Assembly (NCBI GenBank): GCA_024529925.1
Contig: JAFEUB010001117.1
Coordinates: 186,001 to 250,000 of the forward strand
Direction: 5' to 3'
Length of the DNA: 64,000 bases
From: Ophthalmolycus amberensis
Taxonomy: Eukaryota; Chordata; Actinopteri; Perciformes; Zoarcidae
In this document: one piece after another, positions 35,201 through 46,873 of the stretch
Numbering within the stretch: position 1 is the stretch's first letter
Layout: each line of letters opens with the position of its first letter
The notes under the pieces: generated by a model
Seen by the model: the letters and a program-made list of their open reading frames with translations, nothing else
Told to the model about the DNA's origin: nothing
The model's database searches: none
Position numbers and translations under genes: made by a program

Positions 35201-38200
35201 AAAGCTATTATCTATTTAACACTTATTTACATGCCACGGGATAGTAAACTAAATTGTACCTGCCAAGAATGTTTTACCTACTAAAGTGTACACGCCATTA
35301 GTAGCATATTTACCTACTCCTACAAACATTGAAATTCTTTAAAGGTACTACATGAAATGTACACTAAAGAGGCTAAATGTGATATAACGGTACAGGTTTT
35401 CAGTACTCTTTTTGAAGATAAGCATTGGATAGTAATCTTTTTTTTCTTTTTTACCGTCTACAGACACGAGTTTAAAAGATGGACTTTTCCATGAATTCAA
35501 GAAACATGGGAAAGTGACCTCAGTGCAGATCCATGGAGCTTCAGAAGACCGCTATGGTTTGGTGTTCTTCAGGCAACAAGAGGATCAAGAGAAAGCCCTC
35601 ACTGTCTCCAAAGGAAAGCTCTTCTTCGGCATGCTTATCGAAGTCACGGCCTGGAATGGCCCAGGTAATTGATAAAAAATATACAAAACAGCAGTGTGAT
35701 GAACACTTGGTTCCAACAAATTAATTCACAAAACATTATTACATAAAACTGTTTTTGTGACATTTAGCAGCATGTCAGTACTGTTGATGATAAACCTCGT
35801 CCTTCCCCTCAGAAACAGAGAGTGAAAATGAATTCAGGCCCTTGGATGGGCGGATAGATGAGTTCCACCCAAAGGCCACAAGGACACTGTTTATAGGCAA
35901 CCTTGAGAAGACCACCAGTTATCAACAACTCCTTGACATTTTTCAACGCTTTGGAGAAATTGTGGTATGCTACCATCTTACTGAACTGTAAATCGGTACA
36001 TTTTACGTTTGATACGGGTCTCTAATTGTTCCGTCTTTTCTCCTCAAGGACATTGACATCAAGAAAGTAAATGGAGTTCCCCAATATGCCTTTGTGCAGT
36101 ATTCTGATATTGCCAGTGTCTGCAAGGCCATTAAGAAGATGGATGGAGAGTATCTGGGAAGCAACAGACTAAAGGTAGTGTTTTTACAGTTAACAAGAGT
36201 ATAATTTCTGCTCCGAGTAGGTTTTCAATGTATTCTGTGTATATAACACAGCTGCTGTTCCGTTTCTCTTTGAAGCTTGGGTTTGGGAAGAGTATGCCCA
36301 CGACGTGTGTTTGGCTCGATGGTTTAGCAACCAGTGTCACAGAGCAATACCTCACACGGCATTTCTGCCGCTATGGACATGTAGTTAAGGTAAGGTGTTG
36401 TATTTTCTCTTGCTTAAGATTTAATGCTGTATAGTTTACACAACTCTAAATGTATTGTTTTGTCCTTTTGTAGGTTGTGTTTGATAGATTGAAAGGGATG
36501 GGCCTCATCTTGTACAACAACACAGATTTTGCTCAGGCAGCTGTAAGGGAGACCAAAGGTTGGAAGATTGGAGGCAATAAAATAAAGGTAAACAGTAACA
36601 ATCATTGAGTTTGTTAGTAAAATGTATTTTTCATGCGTATATGTATTTGTGGAGAACTTATTATTAATTTATTTGTTAAAGGTGGATTTTGCAAGTCAAG
36701 AGAGTCAGATGGCATTCTACCGATCTATGCAGGCATCTGGTCAAGACATTAGAGACATCTATGAAATTCCTGCTGAACGACGGTAAATTTCCCATAGTTT
36801 GAATTGCATGCATGAGATATTGACCACAGTTGTATATGCATTTTTGAAATGTAAGAAATTTGTCAATTGATAAAATTGCTATTTCAAACCGTTCTTTCAA
36901 ATTGAATCAACCCTGATAAATACATGTTGGATGTAAAGTGAAAATCTTTAGAATAACAATTCCGCAGCAAAATATTTTAGCCCTTCTTCTTAATCTGAAA
37001 GTGACGGTGCTACTTTATGAAAAGATAAATTATTTAGTTTAACAAATGTCATTGCTTGTCTCCTCCCATTTTCTCCATTCGCTCTACAGAGAGGAACGCA
37101 GACCTCCATTCCATGAATTTCCTACAGAAAGGGCTTACTATGAGAATATACGAGCAACCCCTGGCATCTATCCAGAGGAAGCTCGAAGAGACTTTGCTGC
37201 TCGCAGTAGAGAACGTTTTCCTGAACTGGAACACTATCAAGGGGAGCACTTTGACCCACGTTATCATGAAGACCCAAGAGACTACCGGGATTACAGAGAC
37301 CCTTTTGAACAAGACATCCGAAAATACACATATATTCAAAGAGAGCGAGAAAGAGAGCGAGAACGTTTTGAGGCTGACCGCACCAGGTGGAGCCCTTCCC
37401 ATCCGAGGCGCCCTGTTACTCCTACAGTATCGCCTTCACCATCTGAGCGGGTTCCCAGAGACCCAGAACGTCGGGTTTACAGCCAGTCCTCTGAGCGAAG
37501 TGGTAGTGTGAGTTCAATGTCGCCACCACACTTTGATAAATCTGAAAAGACCCTGCTGGAAGTTGCCACGAAGAGTGATAAGACCAGCCAACCAGATCGT
37601 GTGGCAGGTGCTGAGAAAACCAAACGTGCAAAACGAAAAGAGAAATGTGACAAAGACAAAGCTGAGAAGATTAAATCAAGGAAAGCAAAGGGGCAATCTC
37701 CATCCAATCCTCTACCTGAACCAGAGCTTGAGACAAGTTTAGATGGAGGGGCTGGAAGAGGACGGGGATCAGACCAGGATGCTCATGAGAAGCAGAAAAG
37801 TAAAGGGGATGGGGAGTCTCTTGCTGGAAATCAGTCGTCAACTGCTCATCATGACTCTGTAAAAAGTGAAAGATCTGAAGTGAGTAAAGGTGAGAATTCA
37901 GACTTGGATGGAAAAAACAGACTCAAGAAACAGCTAAAGCCTGACGTTGGAAATGATGGGAAAGATTCATCAGTGGATTCAGATCGGCTTGCTGCAAGAA
38001 AAAGGCGCTTTGCTGATTCCGGTGGCAGGACTATTCGTCAGAAAAGAAGCAGGCATGAGGAGGAGGATGTTTTTCCCTCCTCTGAGTTTGGTGCTAGTGC
38101 TACATATTCAAAAGAGTCGGACACTGACAAAAACAAAGATTCACAACGGAGAGATTCAAGACTCAAAGCTGAAAAAAGTGGCACTCAGAAGGATGGTCAA

Positions 38201-41200
38201 GAGGACCTTAGAGGGCAAAGAGAGAAGTCAGAGGGATCTTTGGATCCACTGGAGTCAAAACGACATCCAGGGCACACTTCATCCCGAAGGTTTTCCCATG
38301 AAGGGATTCCAGACCAAAGCAGTATAAGAGAGCAAGAACACCTCGCTGCTTTCAAATTTGGTGCTCCGAATGCTGACTCTGACAAAAGTGGTAAAAACAA
38401 GGAAGGCTATGTTGATATTGACCTCTCTCAGAGTTACCGCAAGCAAATGGAGCAAAATAGACGGTTGCACCAGCAGCAACAGCAGCGTGAGTCTGACAAA
38501 TCTGACAAACCAGGAAGTCCTCTAGGAAGTGAAGCAGAGGACTTGGAACATCGCAGTCTTGTGCATGAAGTTGGTAAACCACCTGAGGATGTCACAGATA
38601 ATTTCCCATCTCACAAACTAAAGAAACTAGACCTCTTTGAAACTGACCCAGGAATTAAGAGGGAGCGAGTCTACAGGAGCTTTAGACAAAAGAGTGAAGA
38701 TCCTGACTGGAACAACATCTCTCCAGGACATCAGCACTTCCCTCACCATGTGGATGAGGACTTCGTGGACCCTTCTCAGAAAGAGTTATGTCGAAATGAG
38801 GAAAAGATTCACCCAGATCTGGAGCTATTAGTCAAAAGGACACATAACACACAGGCAAACAAGCCAAACACTCCTTCACTTAGTGTGGAAGAAGAGCAAC
38901 AAAAGAGATGGGAGAGCAGAGTTAACAAAGACTTGTTACCTGACCTGAACCTTTCTGGAAGTCTAAGTAAGAACATTCACAATCGCAAGCGTTTGGAATA
39001 TGGTATTTGGCATGACTTGGAGCCTGGGGAAGTACGATCCGACTCTGAGGAGGACCGGGAGAACAAACCCCACTCTCCCATGCCGTCCACATCTATGCCT
39101 TTTACCGAGAGGCCAAGGGTTGACAGGTTTTCAGACCCCAAACTAGCACATCTTGAAAGAAACAAATTCTACTCCTTTGCACTTGATCAAACTATCACAC
39201 CTGATACAAAAGCTCTACTCGAACGTGCAAAATCTCTATCCTCTTCAAGAGAAGATAACTGGTCATTTTTGGATTATGGTTCTCACTTTGCAAGTTTACG
39301 CAACAGAAAGGATACTGAGAAGGTAGAATCAGCACCGCGGCCGACACCTTCCTGGTACATGAAAAAGAAAAAGATTCGAAGTGGATCCGAAGACAAAGTT
39401 GATGACAGGAAGGAGGAGCCTAAGCCAGAGGAGCAGGAACGCAGGGAACTCTTTGCCTCACGCTTCCTTTACAGCCCCGTCTTTGAGCTGGACTCTAGGC
39501 GACTTCAACACTTGGAACGCAAACATGAAGAACCTGAACATACACAAAACCAGCAGCCTGGTCAGCAAGGGACAGGAGATGGTGAACTTGACACGGGGCC
39601 AGTTGTCCTTTTCCATAGTCGTTTTTTGGAACTCACACGACTGCAACAGCAGAAGAATAAACCCCAGCCGCTGCAAGAGGTAAAAGTAGAAACTGTGCCC
39701 ATAGATGAGATTAAAGTGGAAAAGGCACCTGTTCAAGAGCAACACGCTTTGCAGTCGCCTGAAACAATGGAATCTATCATGGAGCCAGAAATTAAACCGA
39801 TCAGTCCTGCTGAAGAACTGATCTCTGAACCCAGAATCACACCAACTTATGTGGTGAAAGAAGAGAAATGTGTTGCGTTAATCCGAGCCCCTCTATTTAC
39901 CCCTGTGTCTGTCATAAAGGAAGAGATAAAAGAAGAGGTGACAGAAAATGAACCCGCCATACCCATGCACCACCCATTACCTGAGGCACCATCTGACACT
40001 GAACCTGCACAAATAGCAGCACCTGAACCCAGTTTTTCAGTGTATAGATGTAAACTGTCTCCATCTGAAGGGAAATTGGATATTACTGAGGATGTAAAAC
40101 CTCTCTGTATTGAAAAACCATGCTGGCGTGATTCTCACGATGAGTTTGTTAGCATTTCAGAAGCAGAGCTGGATCCTGAGACAACACAACCAGAAGTGCC
40201 TGAAGCTGCTAGTCCCACACCACCTAGTCTTCTAGAGGAAGAGAAAGAAAGCCACACTGTTTGGAAAGCAGAAGCAGAGCCCGAGGTAGAGAGAAAACTT
40301 CAAGTTAGTAAATTGCAGATGCCCATTGATAATGACACAAATGACGAGCCAGTCTCACCTCAGAAAGAGCATAAAACAAAAGAAATGAAAAATAAAAAGT
40401 GCAAACAGTCACCTGCTCAAGTTTCTCCAGTTCCCATCATATCAACACGCAAGAGTGAGCGCATTGACAAAGAGAAGCTGAAACGTGGATCATCCCCAAG
40501 AGCTGAATCAAGGTCCACAGGTAAATCGCCTATTCATGGATCAGAAGCTGATATGTCAGAGCCGGGCATATCCGCAGGCAGAGCAAGACGAAGGAACGTT
40601 AAATCAGTGTATGCCACTCCAGTTGAAGATGATGCGCCAGTTCGTTCTGGAAAGGAAACGGAGTCACCGCGCTCTGCGCGAAAGCGAGCTACAGACAAAG
40701 ATGCAACACAACAGAATATCGAGCAGGATCCACCTGCCCCAATCCCTACAAATAAACGGGGCCGTCCTCCCAAGAATCGCAAACAAGGCGATGAGAGTTC
40801 AACCGTTAAAGTCGAAAAATCTAAAATGGACAATAAAGATACAGATTCAAATGAATCCGAAGGTGGGGAACGAGTGTCAAAAGGAAAAACATCCCCTCAT
40901 GGCACAAAGAGTTCATTGAATCCAATGTCAACAGTCCTAGGATCTGGGTCAACAAGGAAAGGGGAAAAAACTGAGGCGGCTGATTATGATCAGGAAATGG
41001 ATTTCACAGATGAAGATTCCTTGGCTTTGCAAGATTCATCAAGTTCATGTAAAGAAGAACCAACTATAAAACTTGACCAAAAGAACGAGGAGAAAGACAA
41101 ACAGGGAAAGGAATTGGGCAGAAATAAAGATGTTTTCCATGAAAAAGCTTGTGAGGGTAAATCAAATGGGGAAGAGATGGATTCCCAAGTCTTGGAAGAG

Positions 41201-44200
41201 AAACCCACTGTGGAAAAAGACAGGATTGTTCGAGGAAAGACCAAGCTGACAAGGACTCCCAAGTCTCCTGTTCTTAAGAACCTCAAAATCAGACTGAATG
41301 TGACGGAGGTGAAAGATCTTCTTCAATTAGGGGATGATGAACAAGAGGATTCTTTAAAAAAGTTAAAACCTGGTGACCAGAGTGATCATGTTTCAAAGTC
41401 TACTAATGCCGACAAAGACGAAAAGGAAAATGCCACTTTGGAAAACAAAGAGCTTCTGGAATCGCCAAAAAATTTAATTTCACAGCTGGAATTGGAGCAG
41501 GCTCTGAGGAACATCGCTAAACTTACCGATCCAGCTTTCCCAACAGAACCATCGACGCAACCCGTCCCGCAAACAGAAGTGAAAAGTGAGCCAGAGGAAG
41601 AAAAGCCTTCCAATCCTGCTAGCGAGACAGAACTCATGGCTGCTATTGACTCCATAACTGCTGAAGATGGAACTGTATCATCAGCTCCAGCAGCTCCAGC
41701 AGCTCCATCAAAGGCAGATGTAGGTTCAGAACCTGAACCAGAATTGATTTTGCCTGCCAAGGAAAATGAACCTGAGGCAAATATACCTGCTGTACAGGAG
41801 GAGGCGGTCTTATCTGCCACACCCAAAAAGGGCAACAAGGGAAGACCTAGACGTTCTAAAGGCCCAAAGCAAGTAAAAAAAGATTCAAAGGAAGGACCTT
41901 CAATCAGTGAGGAGTTGACGACTCCTTTAGCAGATAGCCCACCTTCCAGTGTAACGACTGTTCCTGCAACAACTCCATCAGCAGCAACTGCTGGGGTTAT
42001 TACTTCTACTGCATGGAGGCCAGAACCGGAGCCTTTAGCTGTCAAGGTTTCAGATGTAAACGCAGAGTCCGAGTCATCTTCTGAAGAACCGATTCAACAT
42101 CTTAAATCTGTTAACCCCCAGTCTAAGAGTCAAATATGCCCAAAGCCTCAACAGGTGCCACCTGAATGCATCTCCCCATCCCTGTCTCCCCTAGCCAACA
42201 GGCCAAATATCAGACCCATTCAAACAAGCAGAATTCCTGTTTCTCCACCAGATTGGCGCCATCAGGCTAAAGAGACGGGAGTCTCCTCTTTACCTCTCAT
42301 GCCGTTGGCGTCCAAGGAAAACCAGCCTTTACCCTCCGACTCTGAAAACATGGATATAGATCATGGCACAAGTGACTTGAGGCAGATTCTTATGAAACAT
42401 AAAAATATTTCGTTGCCAGGCAGTAGTTCTATTCCGAGTAATCTACCCACCCTGCGAGATCAGAACCCCTCTGAAAGTAATACTCAATCAGCTGTTGTGC
42501 CAAACAAGTCACCACTTTCTGGCAGTGGGATGGCAGCTCATCCAGCTCCACCTATTGTTCGAGCTCCAGCCTCACTATCATCTCCTGAGACAAAGTCTGT
42601 GATCTCTGTCATTGCGTCCACTGCAACCTCTGTTATCAGTCGTGTTTGCAACCCTCCTGAGCCTCCTGAGGACAAAGTAAACATGAACATTGGAAATCCC
42701 TGTGTCGACATGACTCTACCCAAAGCAGCCTATAGGCCCAGCAAAGACGATGCTGGATCATACCACGGACCATCTGTTGGTGATGGAGGCGGAAGTGCTG
42801 CGCGCTTCATTGTCGAAGGCCCGACTCTTGGTACAGGGTCTTGTCCAGGTCTGAGAGTAAATACTTCTGAAGGAGTGGTAGTCTTGAGCCACTCAGGCCA
42901 GAAAACGGAGGGACCACAGAGGATTAGTGCAAAAATAAGTCAGATCCCACAAGCAACAGCAGGTGACATGGAATCTCAGCAGCTGGTGTCCATGCCGCAG
43001 ATAAAACAGGAAATGTATGGTCATTCTCATTTAGGACTTCAGAAGGGGCCTTCATTGCAGACAGATCACGGGCATCCTGGTAAGACGCAGTCAACTTTGT
43101 CTTCTATTAAACAAGAAAGCAGTGGTTTGGAAAAGATGGAATCTACTTACCAGTCTGGACCTCAAGGAGTAGTGAAGCGTCTCACACAGGGTAGCCAGCA
43201 AGTAATGAGTTACCATCAAGATTACATGCCAATAAAACATCAAAAGAAAATGGACAGTGCTGATCCTCACAGTACGGATGGAGCTAAACCGACTTGGACC
43301 TCTGCTATAAGTCCTGCAATTAGCCCCCATTTGCCCTCTCCACCTGGCAACCATGTAGGATTTGTTACAACGGCTGGTGACAGAGCAACCTCCCACATCA
43401 GTGGGATCAAACAGGAGCCGCGATCCCCTCGCAAGTCAGGTCAGCCACACACTCAGTTTACTAAAGTGTCCTCTCCCGTTGGCTCCTCGTCACCTAAGGG
43501 CCTACCAGTGATGTTATCCACTGGCCTTCCTGCCATGCAACAGTTTATTACGGGTGTACACCATGCAGAGCAGTCGGTTATCATGCAACCTCACAGTGTG
43601 CCCGGCGGCATGGGACGGATGTCTCCTCACCGCGTTAACCAGTCAATTCCAGTGGGGCATCTTGTCCAAGGAGATGTCCGGGTCAATACTCCCCCTCTGT
43701 CTGTGATGAGCTATGGGATGCACAGTGAGCCGATCGCCTCTTGGTCTGGTCCCATGCAGTCACGCCCCACCTCACCCCAGGCTGTCGGCAGAGACAAGGT
43801 TCTCAAGGTGAACCCTGGTTCTTTGAGGGGTCATGACGGGGAACAGGAAGAAGCCAGACGCTTCCACCAGGCTTCAGGAAGACAGTCTGCTACACAGTTA
43901 AAACCGGAGGCTATGCAGTCAGATCCTCGCGGGCCTCTGCGGAGCAGTGTCCCGTTAGAAACGTACATGGCACAAAGAGATATGCGTGTCCTCTTGCACC
44001 AACAGGGAGAACGATTGGCCACTGACTCTCATTCTGGACACATTCAAGAGACCCTTCCCTCCTCTTCTGCATCCTCCAACCTGCCCTTATCTTTGTCTCC
44101 AAGAGCACATGTTCTGCCTAAAGGTGTGTCTGAGAAGGATATAACCAAGCCATTAGAGGCAAAGAGACCACACTCTCCTCTTCCTAAAGATGGAATGATG

Positions 44201-45544
44201 GCGATCAGACAAACCGGGCAAGCTATGGCATCTCCCCAGAGAGTTCAGCTAATGCCACCAGGCTCTAGTGGCTCATTCCCAGAGTATACTGGGATGTACT
44301 CGAACCCGAGAAGCATCCATTCTCAAATACCAGAGACGTCTCCTGTTGGACTTAACCAGCCACCACTGACCGTCACACCAACCATGGTGAGTTCACTCCA
44401 CTTAACACTCCAGTTTAGTAGGTACTCCTAGCTAAAGGTAATGCAGTCCTGGAATAAATCCTTCCAGCATGAATGTGTTCAGTTTTTTTTTAGAGAGCTG
44501 TAGATTTAACTTCATGGGCATTTTGAAAGCTGTGGTGATAAGCGAGGCTGCCAATAATGCCTGCAAATGTGGGTTTATATTTTCACATTGGAGAAACTGT
44601 TCCTGACGCATTACACTATTGTCTCGAATCCTCAGGGTGCAGACCCCCAGACAAAACCAGATGGCAAGATGTCGCAGCCTGTTAATATGGTGCAGCTGCT
44701 GACGGTAAGACAAAACTCGTATAAATTGTGTTCAGGGTTGTGTATCTGAACAAGAGCTGTCTTTGTCTGAAATACTTTATCTTTTGTGTTGTCTCACATT
44801 TGAACAGAAATACCCTATTGTGTGGCAAGGCCTGCTGGCACTGAAGAACGACACAGCTGCAGTCCAGCTGCATTTTGTGTGCGGTAACAAAGCGTTGGCT
44901 CATCGGTCGTTGCCGCTTCAAGAAGGAGGCGCGTTGCTTAGGATAGTCCAGAGAATGAGGCTCGAGGCTTCACAACTAGAGAGTGTAGCCCGGAGAATGA
45001 CGGTACGCGTGCTTTTGTCTTACTTCCCGTTGAGTCATTTTTCTGTTTCATTAAATGGAGTCTAACAACATTTACATTGTTCTCCCTACAGGGAGACACC
45101 GACTTCTGTCTTCTCCTCGCTTTGCCTTGTGGACGAGATCAAGACGATGTGCTGAACCAAACTCAAGCTCTTAAGTCCGCTTTCATCAACTACTTGCAGG
45201 CAAAGTTGGCTGCTGGTATCATTAATATCCCCAACCCAGGTTCCAATCAGGTGAGACATGACTGCTAGTGTTCAGGTTTTTCGTTTTCATGTGTTTTCAA
45301 TATATTTAATAATGAAATATACATACAAGTTACATTCGTGAAAATAATCTCACAAACGATGCACATAAGTTATTGTAATTATAGTAATTGATTTTTTTCT
45401 CTGTTTTTCCAGCCTGCCTATGTGCTGCAGATTTTCCCACAATGCGAGTTTTCAGAGAGCCACTTATCTCAGCTGGCCCCCGACCTTCTCAACAGGATCT
45501 CCAGCATCTCACCGCACCTCATGATTGTCATCACCTCTGTGTAA
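29207..45544 (+). CDS. spen: Spen/SHARP (Msx2-interacting protein), transcriptional corepressor, complete CDS
   Basis: Fifteen exons: 29207-29289, 30550-30864, 34012-34488, 34609-34763, 35464-35664, 35813-35964, 36049-36174, 36276-36389, 36474-36587, 36682-36782, 37090-44386, 44636-44704, 44808-45002, 45092-45250 and 45413-45544. All phases agree and total 3229 aa (human 3664). RRM1 starts at MVRETRHLWVGNLPEHVREE. RRM2-4 lie at about residues 326-400, 432-508 and 512-588. An Arg/Glu- and Ser-rich region follows. The block GLRVNTSEGVVVLSHSGQK (about residue 2533) and the LELEQALRNIAKL motif correspond to conserved segments of the RBPJ/nuclear-receptor region. The C-terminal SPOC domain (from about residue 3060) contains KYPIVWQGLLALKND and ends PHLMIVITSV. 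SPEN is a nuclear RNA-binding corepressor that recruits NCoR/SMRT-HDAC in Notch signalling and binds Xist in mammals. The gene looks intact. Confidence 0.98.
30865..32600 (+). other. spen: GGAT-rich, strand-asymmetric segment at the start of spen intron 2
   Basis: I count about 27 GGAT tetramers on the transcribed-sense strand here, several as GGATGTA (for example three TGGATGTAC-like copies at 31697-31740). Only about a dozen ATCC are seen. The sequence is not obviously repetitive and holds short ORFs of up to 145 codons with no recognisable domain. It begins at the exon 2 donor. It could be a conserved intronic regulatory or alternative 3' end region. Nothing more can be claimed. Confidence 0.4.
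33202..33300. mobile_element. teleost interspersed repeat fragment in spen intron 2
   Basis: TTTTATTTATATAAGCCCAATATCAGAAAATTGCCTC-type sequence followed by GGCTTTCCAATC...TACAGCATA, a pattern I recognise as a frequent fish retroelement tail. Family assignment is uncertain. Confidence 0.5.
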
Positions 45545-46402
45545 CCGTCACTGCTGGGAGCCGTATTGTCAATGGACGTTCTTGCGGATGAGCCTCAGGA
45601 AACCAGAGGAATAAGAACTTGTTTTTTTCCCCTTGACACAATGGGAATGTGTAGGATGATACCCTATCAACGCTTTTTGTTTTAAGTCTATTTTTTCTTT
45701 TGTCACTCCCGTCGGGTGTTTTGGTCTTTCTCAAAAGAACTCCGAGATCGACAAACCAGTATCAAGTCTTATTTGACCATTTCTATGCTGTATTTCTATT
45801 TATTGGAGTTTTATTTTAATGTTCGAAGATGCTCTGAAGAAAAAAGAAATCAGGATGTTTGATGAACGAGTGACTATCTTGGTGGCCTTTTTTCTTTCAT
45901 CGGTCTTTTATTGATTGTCATATTGATTTCTTCACAAGGGTGGATCATAGAAGCCTTTGCACCGCAATGGCTAAAAAGACATTTCAACATGTCATTTTAA
46001 ATAATTATGTACAGACTATCTCACCCAGGCTTTCTCTTAGAGGAGGAATTAATTGTAAAACTCTGGAGACCCTGTAGAGGACCACGTGCGTTTAACCAGC
46101 GCTGCTCTTTTTCTCACAATACTGAAGCAGCACCTGCCTTTGCAATGAACAAGCTACATTATGATTTGGGAGTTTTTGAATACAGGACTTGTAAATATTT
46201 TAAATATTTAAACTTTGACAATGGAACTTGGACAACGTAACAGAGACTTGAACTCTGGGACAAACCAGAATGCAGAGTGTGAGATTTAGATGGATATCCT
46301 TGATTTTTGGGTGTAAATTTTGGGTGTAAATACTTGTAACACAAGAAGGTTGGCAAACTCTCCCGTGGAGTCTGCTGATTGCACTTCATATTTTGTAACT
46401 CA

Positions 46403-46408
46403 AATAAA
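46403..46408 (+). terminator. spen: spen poly(A) signal
   Basis: AATAAA about 860 bp after the stop codon, in an A-rich context typical of a cleavage site. Confidence 0.6.
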
Positions 46409-46469
46409 ACAAACTCAAGAAAACTTTAATATTTAAGACATAATCCTTTGGTTTTTATATGTCATGTGT

Positions 46470-46475
46470 TTTATT
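46470..46475 (-). terminator. prkar2a: prkar2a distal poly(A) signal candidate
   Basis: TTTATT on plus reads AATAAA on minus. It is only about 60 bp from the spen signal on the other strand. Confidence 0.4.
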
Positions 46476-46523
46476 TGGTAAAAATGTCTATCGAGCTAAA
46501 CCTTTAATGCTCAAGACGTGCCG

Positions 46524-46529
46524 TTTATT
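46524..46529 (-). terminator. prkar2a: prkar2a poly(A) signal candidate
   Basis: AATAAA on the minus strand, about 345 bp after the prkar2a stop codon. Confidence 0.5.
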
Positions 46530-46873
46530 AAAAACCAGGTTACATTTCATACAACAGGTTTACGTTAACATCAGAAGGGGTTGTTAACGGTGTGTTGAGT
46601 TCAAAAGCCAAATGTTACGGCGCTTCGTATTATAAAATAGTCGAGCAGGGATTGACCAGCAGAATAATGAAAAAATAAACATGAATTCTGTTCAGGTAAA
46701 CAATTATAAAACGGTGGCAATCGAATAATCACCTGCTCATTTACATAAACAAATGTTCCAATTCCAATGTATTGGTTTTGAATAGTTAAGTAACTGGGCT
46801 CTGTTACATTTACATCGAGGGGAGCTCACTATGTACTTAAATACTGCTTTATTTTAAAAGTAAGTGTCGTGTT

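Noticed and set aside
41386..42045. 219-codon minus-strand ORF
   Set aside because: Lies wholly inside spen exon 11 and mirrors its Ala/Ser/Glu-rich codons; no splice or start support.
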